In this document: one piece after another, positions 1 to 5,898 of the stretch
Position numbering within the stretch: position 1 is the first letter of the stretch
Layout: each line of letters opens with the position of its first letter
DNA from: JBKBXU01 sp046313675
GTDB lineage: Bacteria > Bacteroidota > Bacteroidia > Cytophagales > Cytophagaceae
Reading direction: 5' to 3'
DNA: 7,093 bases
Assembly (NCBI GenBank): GCA_046313675.1
Contig: JBKBXU010000252.1
Coordinates: forward strand, 1-7,093
Made by a program: the position numbers and the translations under genes
Notes under the pieces: generated by a model
The model's database searches: none
What the model saw: only the letters and a program-made list of their open reading frames with translations
Told to the model about the DNA's origin: nothing

Positions 1-1
1 G

Positions 2-76
2 GAAGGCAAGACAGGTCCAATTGTAGAGTCTTCCTCTTTTTTTATTTCCGTAAGTATAACTTTTCCAAGAGACTAA
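2..76 (+). CDS. Possible 3' end of an unidentified gene (partial)
   Basis: Frame 2 is open from the window edge to a TAA at 74-76, giving 24 residues. The last residues alternate polar and hydrophobic (SFFISVSITFPRD), which resembles a final beta strand, as in a barrel or beta-sandwich protein. The codons look natural for this genome. Frame 1 is also open, to 112, but its translation is rich in Arg, Phe and Asn and looks less protein-like. The gene would converge on the DUF2490 gene across about 130 nt in which I see no convincing terminator. The fragment is too short to name a family, and it could be a chance open frame. Confidence 0.4.
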   Translation, partial: EGKTGPIVESSSFFISVSITFPRD

Positions 77-208
77 ACCTAATCCTGTTTTTTAACCGGA
101 CGCCAGTAATTTAAAATTTAAAATAACTTCATTTTTCCCTTCTAAAAAACCTAATAAAATGCTATTACCTTGATAACCCTAAGTTTGGATCATTACCCAA
201 GGGGCAAC

Positions 209-976
209 TCATGGAACAGGCCTTTTATGAAAAAGATTCTCAAATTGAAGTGCCACATATATAACATTTACAACATTGTAATTGTGACCCGACCTGAGTT
301 TTTCGAGTAAAAACATATAGGCAAGTTCTATTTGTAGATTATCTCCTACGTTCCTTCGCATACCGAGATAGGTTCGGTTCTCGCTAAAAATATTATATTG
401 AATATAACGGCCAAATGAAATAAAAACCTCATTGTAAAATTCCATAGATGTATTTGAGGTGATTTTCCTTGAGAAGCGAAGCATGTATCGGGTTCGATAT
501 TCATGCCAGAAATAGCTTAGATCTTCATACCGGGTACGATATCTGAACTCAAACCCATAGCGGTGATCCAAATCAAAATATCGATGTTCATAGCTGTTTT
601 CCAATCGGGCAGAAAACCGGTACTCCTCCTCAGGCTCCCGTAAAAATCCCCATCCATCTTCTGAAAGTGGAACACCGTGTACATACATAAGTGGCGATAA
701 TGAGATCTGTAGCTTTTCACTTACATGGTAATGCAGCCAGGCACGGTATCCCTGATATTGATAAATTTCATAAAAACCCAATCTGTTTTCAGGAGAACTT
801 TGTCGTCTGTGTTGAATATCCAACTCAAACTCCATCTTTTGACTAAGGTAATTCTTTAAATACAAGGCCATCCACAATTGCTCATGAGCCTTGTAGGACC
901 TTGACAAAGGGTCAGGCTGTGCTTTTAAAAAACTTGTACTGATTAAAAAAAGGATAAAAAATGCAAGAGGTCTCAA
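209..976 (-). CDS. DUF2490 family outer-membrane-type protein, TTG start
   Basis: The 255-residue product begins with a signal peptide: Arg2, a hydrophobic stretch at about 4-17, and a likely signal peptidase I site after LKA at 19. The mature part is rich in Tyr, Phe, Arg and Glu and is made of alternating-pattern strands, for example around 60-100 (YQYQGYRAWLHYHVSEKLQI), 125-165 and 205-247. This is the look of DUF2490 proteins, which are predicted outer-membrane beta barrels of unknown function common in Bacteroidota. The start codon is TTG (revcomp of 974-976). No ATG lies in frame between it and the upstream stop at 1007-1009, and the next internal Met falls well after the signal peptide, so TTG is the only usual start codon that keeps an intact signal peptide. 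It lies 131 nt downstream of the DCC-family gene on the same strand and may be cotranscribed or have its own promoter. The family call is made by eye. Confidence 0.8.
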   Translation of the reverse strand: MRPLAFFILFLISTSFLKAQPDPLSRSYKAHEQLWMALYLKNYLSQKMEFELDIQHRRQSSPENRLGFYEIYQYQGYRAWLHYHVSEKLQISLSPLMYVHGVPLSEDGWGFLREPEEEYRFSARLENSYEHRYFDLDHRYGFEFRYRTRYEDLSYFWHEYRTRYMLRFSRKITSNTSMEFYNEVFISFGRYIQYNIFSENRTYLGMRRNVGDNLQIELAYMFLLEKLRSGHNYNVVNVIYVALQFENLFHKRPVP

Positions 977-1038
977 TCTAGAATCTGATTTAAACCAAAT
1001 TAACCATTAGAGAGAATATTTGTTTAACGTTATAGGTT

Positions 1039-1046
1039 CAAAACTA
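1039..1046 (-). promoter_or_regulatory. Possible -7 promoter element for the DUF2490 gene
   Basis: Read on the minus strand this is TAGTTTTG, a full match to the Bacteroidota -7 consensus TAnnTTTG. It lies about 60 nt upstream of the TTG start. No TTG is found 17-23 nt further upstream, so only half of the promoter is supported. A short inverted repeat (TTCAA at 1037-1041, TTGAA at 1051-1055) flanks it and could be an operator or chance. Confidence 0.25.
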
Positions 1047-1107
1047 ATGCTTGAAACTAAAGAACTTAGTCATTTCCAAAGATGTTTTGGGGAAACGTAG
1101 GATTAAT

Positions 1108-1506
1108 TTAATAAAAATGCTCTTTCCATTTGCTATCCGGAAGCAGACAGGCTTCTTTTTTCCCAAACCATCTGTACCTATTTTTGGCAACGAACTTATA
1201 TATGAAATCCCTTAAAGGTTTGGGGACAATAATTAATACATAGAGCAAAGGCCAGCCTTTATTCAGTCCTTTAAAAATCCGTAATGCCGCTGTTGATTTT
1301 GTATAAGCCTTGCCATTATCGATTAATACTATACTGTTGATTTGATTTTCAAGACCATATTCTTCTAATACAGACGCTGCTCTATCAGATTGCAGAGATA
1401 GAAATTTAAATCTTTTCATACGGTCCCGTTGCAAAATAAAAATCACAAAACCATCGCATAAGTTACAGATGCCGTCAAACAATATAATTCTATCTGGTTT
1501 TGTCAT
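1108..1506 (-). CDS. DCC family (DUF393) thiol-disulfide oxidoreductase-like protein
   Basis: The 132-residue protein carries the family signature near its start: ILFDGICNLCDGFV at 8-21, with Asp11 and the Cys14-x-x-Cys17 pair that gives the family its DCC name. The C-terminal hallmark is also present: a basic-aromatic segment at 96-115 (KPLRDFIYKFVAKNRYRWFG) followed by Cys120 in EACLLP. The length is typical of the family (about 120-140). DCC proteins have a thioredoxin-like fold and are annotated as putative thiol-disulfide oxidoreductases, but their substrates are largely unknown. No signal peptide is visible, so a cytoplasmic location is likely. The ATG at 1506 places the motif at the usual distance from the N-terminus. 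The start is divergent from the lipoprotein gene across a 63-nt gap in which I find no consensus promoter. Confidence 0.9.
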   Translation of the reverse strand: MTKPDRIILFDGICNLCDGFVIFILQRDRMKRFKFLSLQSDRAASVLEEYGLENQINSIVLIDNGKAYTKSTAALRIFKGLNKGWPLLYVLIIVPKPLRDFIYKFVAKNRYRWFGKKEACLLPDSKWKEHFY

Positions 1507-1569
1507 AGCTGAGTTCTCAAACTTTTTACCTTCTTAAAAGTTACTCTTAAAGTAAGTTAAGACTATATT

Positions 1570-1851
1570 ATGAAAAAAACACTTATTCTGCTAGGCATAG
1601 GAACATTCTTTCTATTTTCAGCTTGCGACGACAGCGAATTGTCGGAGGACCAAAGGCTAAGAGAAGGGACACGTGTAGGAGCGCCTTCTACTGAGAATCC
1701 TCATCCGGACGTTTCTCCAGGAACACCCGGTGCTGGAGCAGATGCAATTTCACCTGAGGACGAAACCACAGCCGAAGAAACGCAAGAAGCTCAGGATCCG
1801 GAAGCAACAGAACCTGGTCAGGATGGACAAGCTACAGACGGACAGATGTAA
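1570..1851 (+). CDS. Small acidic, disordered lipoprotein
   Basis: The 93-residue product has a lipoprotein signal peptide: two Lys, a hydrophobic core at 4-16, then the lipobox FSAC with Cys19 as the predicted lipidated residue. The 75-residue mature part contains no Trp, Tyr or Phe and is dominated by Glu, Asp, Pro, Gly, Thr, Ala and Gln. I count about 20 acidic residues against three Arg, so it is probably intrinsically disordered. The residues right after Cys19 are DDSE. Acidic residues there resemble the lipoprotein export signals that send Bacteroidota lipoproteins to the cell surface, so surface display is possible but inferred. No domain is recognised. The gene is divergent from the DCC gene and ends in a good intrinsic terminator, so it appears to be monocistronic. 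Such low-complexity lipoproteins diverge quickly, so homology searches may find little. Confidence 0.75.
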   Translation: MKKTLILLGIGTFFLFSACDDSELSEDQRLREGTRVGAPSTENPHPDVSPGTPGAGADAISPEDETTAEETQEAQDPEATEPGQDGQATDGQM

Positions 1852-1881
1852 TAAAATTATAAAACCTGTTAAACAAGCAAT

Positions 1882-1915
1882 ACTAAAGAGTTTATTAACC
1901 CTTTAGTGTTTTTTT
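1882..1915 (+). terminator. Intrinsic terminator after the lipoprotein gene
   Basis: ACTAAAG (1882-1888) pairs perfectly with CTTTAGT (1901-1907). After a single A-C mismatch, three more pairs (GTT 1890-1892, AAC 1897-1899) close a TATT loop. A run of seven T follows at 1909-1915. It lies about 30 nt after the lipoprotein stop codon and isolates that gene from the mgtC promoter downstream. Confidence 0.8.
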
Positions 1916-1965
1916 ATTTCGTTCCAGCGAGATTTTTATTTTTATTCAAAAAAACTATTACCGCT

Positions 1966-1996
1966 TTTGCATTAACCTAGTATAATACTAATTTTG
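1966..1996 (+). promoter_or_regulatory. Bacteroidota-type promoter for mgtC-mgtE
   Basis: TTTG at 1966-1969 is followed after 19 nt by TAATTTTG at 1989-1996. This matches the Bacteroidota primary sigma consensus (TTTG or TTG near -33, TAnnTTTG near -7) in both elements and in spacing. Transcription would start near 2001-2003. It sits just after the lipoprotein terminator, and the first gene downstream is the MgtC-family gene at 2264, which implies an unusually long 5' leader of about 260 nt. Confidence 0.7.
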
Positions 1997-2002
1997 TTTA
2001 GC

Positions 2003-2263
2003 ATCATTCGTAACAGATATGGATAGTATTCCGAGTCGACAATGTACTTTTAATTAAACCACCCGAAATTCGGTTTGCATTTTCAAGCATTCCCTCTCGG
2101 GAAAATTTTAAAAAATGCTTAGAACGCCATTTAACAATATTCTCTGTTTTTATACCCAATTAACCCATCTTGCAAAGGTGATACGTTTTCTTGTGCCTTT
2201 ATAATTTATTGTGCCTATTCTGATCATATCAGTTGAAGACAATAACCATTAAAGATTAAGAAA
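2003..2263 (+). promoter_or_regulatory. Long structured 5' leader of mgtC-mgtE
   Basis: With the lipoprotein terminator and the promoter, this fills the 412-nt stretch without a sizeable gene. It contains several inverted repeats. CCGA/TCGG lies at about 2063-2073, next to AAA and TTT runs that could extend the stem. AAGCATT (2085-2091) pairs with AATGCTT (2114-2120) and encloses TTCCC (2090-2094) / GGGAA (2099-2103) as an alternative inner stem. CTGAT (2220-2224) pairs with ATCAG (2228-2232). Very small open frames are present at 2019-2057 (12 aa) and 2115-2204 (29 aa). mgtC and mgtE genes elsewhere are often controlled through their leaders by Mg2+, so a regulatory leader is plausible. I do not recognise the M-box or any other named riboswitch, so the function is inferred. 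Confidence 0.4.
2191..2216 (+). repeat. Direct repeat TTGTGCCT x2 in the mgtC leader
   Basis: The octamer TTGTGCCT occurs at 2191-2198 and again at 2209-2216, 18 nt apart start to start. It lies 48-73 nt before the MgtC start codon. It could be a tandem protein-binding site, part of leader RNA structure, or chance. Confidence 0.35.
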
Positions 2264-2977
2264 ATGCCTATAACAGATTTCGTACTAAGACTAAGCCTAG
2301 CCCTTATTTTAGGGGCTTTTGTAGGTTTTGAAAGACAGTGGCGACAAAGAAGTGCCGGACTGAGAACCAACACCCTGGTATCGGTCGGAGCAGCTGCTTA
2401 TATCCTTTTTTCACAGGTGGTAGTTTCTGATACTATGGGTGATCCAACCCGGGTTGCAGGACAAATTGTGACTGGTATTGGTTTTCTTGGTGCCGGGGTT
2501 ATCATGCGTGAAGGGCTCAATGTTACCGGGTTAAATACGGCTGCCACCATCTGGTGTTCTGCTGCTGTTGGCTCGCTGGCCGGAGCCGGAATGTTTTTGG
2601 AAGCAGTCATTACCGCTGCAATGATCGTGCTTTCTCATGTTGTTTTTAGGCCATTAGGTAGAATATTAAGCAAAAGGCCTATCAGCAAAAGTGAGGTTTC
2701 CTCTACCAGATATCAACTTACGATTCGATGCGGCAATGATTATGAGAACCACATTCGTGTGCTATTAATGCATTTTATTAATCAGGATACGCAATTACAG
2801 CTAAGATCTCTGAAGAGCCTGGACGATAGTCATCCGGGTAAAACCAGCATATCAGCCGAAATCGTAGCCGGTGGAAACTATGATCAAAAAATTGAGCGTG
2901 CAGCCAGCTTGATGACCATAGAACGTGGAGTTTATGAGGTAAGCTGGGAAATAATCAACAGACAAACGGAATTATAA
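2264..2977 (+). CDS. mgtC: MgtC family membrane protein
   Basis: The 237-residue protein has the MgtC/SapB membrane domain at about 1-135. Conserved blocks are GAFVGFERQW with AGLRTNTLVSVGAAAY (17-46), RVAGQIVTGIGFLGAGVI (64-80) and VTGLNTAATIWCSAAVG (87-103). The LNTAATxWCSAAVG wording is that of true MgtC proteins rather than the wider SapB group. A soluble C-terminal domain follows (about 147-235), ending in VYEVSWEI, like the ACT-like domain of MgtC; the total length is close to that of Salmonella MgtC. In characterised bacteria MgtC supports growth in low Mg2+ and during infection and restrains the F1Fo ATP synthase; it is not itself shown to transport Mg2+. The next gene, mgtE, starts 24 nt after the stop, so the two are probably one operon. 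A long leader precedes the gene, suggesting post-initiation control. The exact role in this organism is unproven. Confidence 0.9.
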   Translation: MPITDFVLRLSLALILGAFVGFERQWRQRSAGLRTNTLVSVGAAAYILFSQVVVSDTMGDPTRVAGQIVTGIGFLGAGVIMREGLNVTGLNTAATIWCSAAVGSLAGAGMFLEAVITAAMIVLSHVVFRPLGRILSKRPISKSEVSSTRYQLTIRCGNDYENHIRVLLMHFINQDTQLQLRSLKSLDDSHPGKTSISAEIVAGGNYDQKIERAASLMTIERGVYEVSWEIINRQTEL

Positions 2978-3001
2978 TTTTGGATTAAAGAAGAGCCTAC
3001 A

Positions 3002-4381
3002 ATGTCAGTTGAAGATAAAAATATACTGGTAAGAGAAATTGAAAAAGGCGGTGAAGCAAAACAAATGGTTCCCCAGATGAAACGTCTGGCTATTGTTGAG
3101 CTCAGTGAGATTCTTCTTAAGCTGGATGATCAGGTGGTATTGGATATTCTTCCTGAATTTTCCCATGAACAACAAGGACTTATTCTTTCTGAATTTGATA
3201 TCAGAAAGCAACTATCACTATCTCAAAAAGGTGACATTCGTTGGTTTGCTTCGGCATTTCAACATATGTATTCAGAAAGTCGTGCGGATTTATTTCAACA
3301 TATGACCCAACAGGAACAGGTTGCCCTACTTCCCTTCCTGCCAAAAAAGATACGAAAAGATGTAATTCGCCTGAGTGCCTATCCTCCCGAAACAGCAGGA
3401 GGAATTATGAGTACCGACTTTGCTACAGTGCTTGAAAATATGACATGTCAGCAAGCTATTGCAAAGGTACGAATTGACTCTCCATCAAAGAAAATGATCT
3501 ATTACGTATACGTCGTAGATGATTTTATGCAATTAAAAGGTTTCATTACGTTGAAAGACCTTATTCTGGATGAGCCTAAAACCCTGGTGATGGATGCCCT
3601 GCACAGAGAATTTATATTTGCTTTTGTGGATGAGGACAGGGAAAGTGTAGCAGCAAAAGTGGAAAAGTATGATTTAATGGCAATTCCTGTGCTTAATCAT
3701 CAGAAGCAACTCGTAGGTATAGTAACACATGATGAAGTAATAGAGGTAATCCGTGCAGAACATACCGAAGATTTTGAAAAATTTATGGGTATTGTCCCTG
3801 ATAAGGATGAAGTTGAATATCTACAGGCTTCTACCTGGGCACATTTTAGAAAAAGAGTATTTTGGATTATATCATTGGCTATAGTGGGTATATTATCCGG
3901 GATGATTATTCATCATTTTGAAGGAGCCATCGACAAGCTTCTTATACTGGCACTTTATATGCCCATGGTAGCTGATACCGGAGGAAATGCCGGCAGTCAG
4001 GCAGCCACTGTGGTAGTAAGAGCCCTGGCGCTGGGACAGGTAACGGTAAAAAACTGGTTTAAAATTATCTGGAAAGAAGCCCAGATATCCACCATATTAG
4101 CTGCTTGTCTTGGAACTATAGCTTTTGGCAAAGTTCTCATACTATCCTGGGGCATGCATATTCCTGATGCGTATAACCTCTACCAGATTGCTTTTGCTAT
4201 TTCTTTAGCACTTGCCCTGCAAGTCATATCTGCAACAGTCATAGGTGCAGGATTGCCATTAATAGTAAAAAGGCTAAAAGGAGATCCAGCAGTGGCGGCC
4301 AGTCCTGCTATTACAACCATTGTTGATATAACAGGCTTGCTGATTTATTTTGGTGTTGCAGTACTATTCTTCAACCTTTAA
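3002..4381 (+). CDS. mgtE: MgtE magnesium channel/transporter
   Basis: The 459-residue protein shows the full MgtE layout. The alpha-helical N domain (about 25-135) ends in the hallmark YPPETAGGIMS (127-137). A CBS-domain pair (about 138-255) holds VYVVDDFMQLKGFITLKDL and MAIPVLNHQKQLVGIVTHDEV. An acidic linker helix leads to a five-helix membrane domain (about 284-458). The pore region has PMVADTGGNAGSQAATVVVR (321-340), and the last helix has TTIVDITGLLIYF, where Asp442 matches the conserved pore Asp that binds Mg2+. MgtE imports Mg2+ through the inner membrane and closes when cytosolic Mg2+ binds the N and CBS domains. Length and domain order are normal, with no sign of damage. It follows the MgtC gene by 24 nt. 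Its TAA stop is only 3 bp from the stop of the convergent NUDIX gene, leaving no room for a separate terminator. Confidence 0.95.
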   Translation: MSVEDKNILVREIEKGGEAKQMVPQMKRLAIVELSEILLKLDDQVVLDILPEFSHEQQGLILSEFDIRKQLSLSQKGDIRWFASAFQHMYSESRADLFQHMTQQEQVALLPFLPKKIRKDVIRLSAYPPETAGGIMSTDFATVLENMTCQQAIAKVRIDSPSKKMIYYVYVVDDFMQLKGFITLKDLILDEPKTLVMDALHREFIFAFVDEDRESVAAKVEKYDLMAIPVLNHQKQLVGIVTHDEVIEVIRAEHTEDFEKFMGIVPDKDEVEYLQASTWAHFRKRVFWIISLAIVGILSGMIIHHFEGAIDKLLILALYMPMVADTGGNAGSQAATVVVRALALGQVTVKNWFKIIWKEAQISTILAACLGTIAFGKVLILSWGMHIPDAYNLYQIAFAISLALALQVISATVIGAGLPLIVKRLKGDPAVAASPAITTIVDITGLLIYFGVAVLFFNL

Positions 4382-4384
4382 TTT

Positions 4385-4807
4385 TCATACCAGCCTTAAC
4401 TTGTTAAAAACCTGATCTTTAATTTTATAGAATTGACTGGACATATTCTCAGGCAATTCATCAGAAGCAAACCATTTAAGCAGATCAAATTCATCCTTAA
4501 TTTCAGGAACAGTTGCGTCCTGTAAAGGAATAAAGAAAATCCTGTTTTCTGAAAACGAAGTTTTATAACCAATGTACTCAGGTTCTCCGGTATGGTAAAG
4601 ATTAACCGCTATTTCCATTGATTCCGTGGGAACCAATTCTTCATATAACTCTCTAACTGCTCCCTGAAAGAACGTTTCATCACCTTCGACACCACCACCC
4701 GGAATCCACCAAAATACTTCCCCTTCCTTTGAGCTACGTTGGCCAAGAAGTATAAAGATCTTTTTCTGGTGTTTTCTATAAAAAAGTATCTTGCCTTTTC
4801 TTTTCAT
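4385..4807 (-). CDS. NUDIX hydrolase
   Basis: The 140-residue protein contains a NUDIX box at 38-60. Gly38, Glu44 and the catalytic R52-E53-L-Y-E56-E57 all fit GX5EX7REUXEEXGU, except that the last Gly is Val59. The preceding FWWIPGGGVE (32-41) is a typical lead-in. NUDIX enzymes cleave a nucleoside diphosphate linked to another group, using Mg2+ held by the REUXEE glutamates; the substrate cannot be read from the sequence. Length is normal for a single-domain member. The gene starts 14 nt after the fabH-like stop on the same strand, with no terminator between, so the two are probably cotranscribed. Its stop lies 3 bp from the convergent mgtE stop. The family is certain; the specific reaction is open. 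Confidence 0.9.
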   Translation of the reverse strand: MKRKGKILFYRKHQKKIFILLGQRSSKEGEVFWWIPGGGVEGDETFFQGAVRELYEELVPTESMEIAVNLYHTGEPEYIGYKTSFSENRIFFIPLQDATVPEIKDEFDLLKWFASDELPENMSSQFYKIKDQVFNKLRLV

Positions 4808-4821
4808 ACTGATTTAATTAA

Positions 4822-5817
4822 TCACCATTTTATCAAAGCACTTGCCCATACAAAACCACTTCCAAAAGCAGCAAGGCATAGCAGGTCATTCTCCCTGATC
4901 CTACCCTCTTCCCAAGCCTCACTCATAGCAATCGGTATAGAAGCTGCGGTGGTATTACCATACTTTTGAATATTATTATAGACTTTATCCGGAGATAGCT
5001 CCATTTTTTGTTGTACATATTCAGATATTCGCAGGTTTGCCTGATGAGGGATCAGCAAATCTATGTCTTTTACTGACAGCTTATTTGCATCCAAGGCTTC
5101 CTGTATTACTTCGGGAAACCGCTGAACAGCATTTTTGAACACCAACTGCCCATTCATATGAGGAAGAAAACTTCCATCTGCAATCATTTCCGCTGTTATT
5201 CGCTGTTTTTTGTTGCTTCCGGGATGCGCCAACATGAGCTCCTCTGCATGGCTTCCGTCACTATGGAGATGTGTGGACAATATTCCCCTTCCTTCATCAC
5301 TTGCCTGCAAAACAACCGCACCGGCTCCATCCCCAAAAATAACGGCCATATTCCTACCCCTGTTGCTCAACTCCATCACATTGGACTGAATCTCACTGCC
5401 AACAACTAAAATAGTCTTGTGATTGCCGGTTTTAATAAACTGATCAGCAATGGAAAGAGCATATATAAATCCCCCACATTGCATGCGAATATCTAAAGCA
5501 GGAATATTCTTAAGTCCGAGTTCCCTTTGCATTAAAACGCCGGAACCGGGGAAGTTATAATCGGGACTGAGCGTGGCAAATACGATCATATCCACATCCA
5601 TAACATCTATATTGGCTCTTTGAAGGGCAATAAGTGAAGCTTTTGCACCCATATTGGAAACTGTATCAAGTCCTTCCTTAAAAAAACGTCGTTCCTTAAT
5701 GCCAGTACGCTCTACAATCCATTCATCACTGGTATCCATATAAGATGTCAGATCCTGATTTCGCACTATGGTTTCAGGCACATAATGCCCCACTCCTGCT
5801 ACTTTAGATGTTTTCAT
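4822..5817 (-). CDS. Beta-ketoacyl-ACP synthase III (FabH family)
   Basis: The 331-residue protein is a full-length thiolase-fold condensing enzyme. The N-terminal motif MDTSDEWIVERTGIKERR (27-44) is that of FabH. The catalytic triad is visible: Cys114 in IRMQCGGFIYAL, His258 in LIPHQANLRI (the ACP-binding QANLRI segment) and Asn288 in YGNTTAASIPIA. A FGDGAGAVVL block is at 161-170 and the C-terminus ends in the usual AAFGSGFVWASALIKW. FabH condenses an acyl-CoA with malonyl-ACP to start fatty-acid synthesis. Housekeeping fabH in many bacteria sits with plsX and rpmF, which are absent here, so this may be a second copy with a different primer or role; I therefore leave the symbol empty. The NUDIX gene follows after 14 nt. 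A terminator and a promoter candidate lie immediately upstream. Confidence 0.92.
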   Translation of the reverse strand: MKTSKVAGVGHYVPETIVRNQDLTSYMDTSDEWIVERTGIKERRFFKEGLDTVSNMGAKASLIALQRANIDVMDVDMIVFATLSPDYNFPGSGVLMQRELGLKNIPALDIRMQCGGFIYALSIADQFIKTGNHKTILVVGSEIQSNVMELSNRGRNMAVIFGDGAGAVVLQASDEGRGILSTHLHSDGSHAEELMLAHPGSNKKQRITAEMIADGSFLPHMNGQLVFKNAVQRFPEVIQEALDANKLSVKDIDLLIPHQANLRISEYVQQKMELSPDKVYNNIQKYGNTTAASIPIAMSEAWEEGRIRENDLLCLAAFGSGFVWASALIKW

Positions 5818-5825
5818 AATAGCTG

Positions 5826-5854
5826 CAAATATATATAAAAAGTAAAAAGGACAA
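5826..5854 (-). promoter_or_regulatory. Candidate promoter for the fabH-like gene
   Basis: On the minus strand TTG (5854-5852) is followed after 18 nt by TATATTTG (5833-5826), matching the Bacteroidota TTG / TAnnTTTG pattern within its reported spacing range. The start codon is at 5817, so transcription would begin only a few nucleotides before the ATG, giving an almost leaderless mRNA. The -33 element lies inside the hairpin of the preceding gene's terminator. Confidence 0.5.
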
Positions 5855-5881
5855 GGAAGAATTCTTCCCTATCCTTTTTAC
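5837..5881 (-). terminator. Long hairpin terminator of the DUF922 gene
   Basis: GTAAAAAGGA (5842-5851) pairs perfectly with TCCTTTTTAC (5872-5881). After a symmetric 3x3 internal loop, GGAAG (5855-5859) pairs with CTTCC (5864-5868) around an AATT loop. Read on the minus strand, the hairpin is followed directly by five T (5841-5837) and then an AT run. It lies 18 nt after the DUF922 stop codon and separates that gene from the fabH-like gene. Confidence 0.85.
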
Positions 5882-5898
5882 CTGATCAAAATGCTTTT

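Noticed and set aside
178..203. Hairpin after the DUF2490 stop as a terminator
   Set aside because: TTGG/CCAA and CCC/GGG can pair only with a large asymmetric bulge and no T run follows on the minus strand.
1526..1569. Imperfect direct repeat CTTAAAAGT / CTTAAAGT before the lipoprotein gene
   Set aside because: It is short and AT-rich with no matching promoter elements, so it cannot be told from chance.
2115..2204. 29-codon open frame (ATG CTT AGA...) within the mgtC leader
   Set aside because: It overlaps the 3' arm of the leader hairpin, lacks any recognisable sequence feature and could easily arise by chance in AT-rich DNA.
2003..2263. M-box (ykoK) Mg2+ riboswitch
   Set aside because: I could not find the conserved M-box core or its multi-stem layout by eye, and no clear terminator stem precedes mgtC.
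2398..2610. 70-aa minus-strand open frame inside mgtC
   Set aside because: It is antisense to conserved MgtC membrane motifs, and its Pro/Thr/Ala-rich translation is the mirror of the Gly/Ala-rich sense frame.
5158..5409. 83-aa plus-strand open frame inside the fabH-like gene
   Set aside because: It is opposite an intact, motif-bearing condensing enzyme; its sequence is Cys/His-rich in the way of shadow frames.
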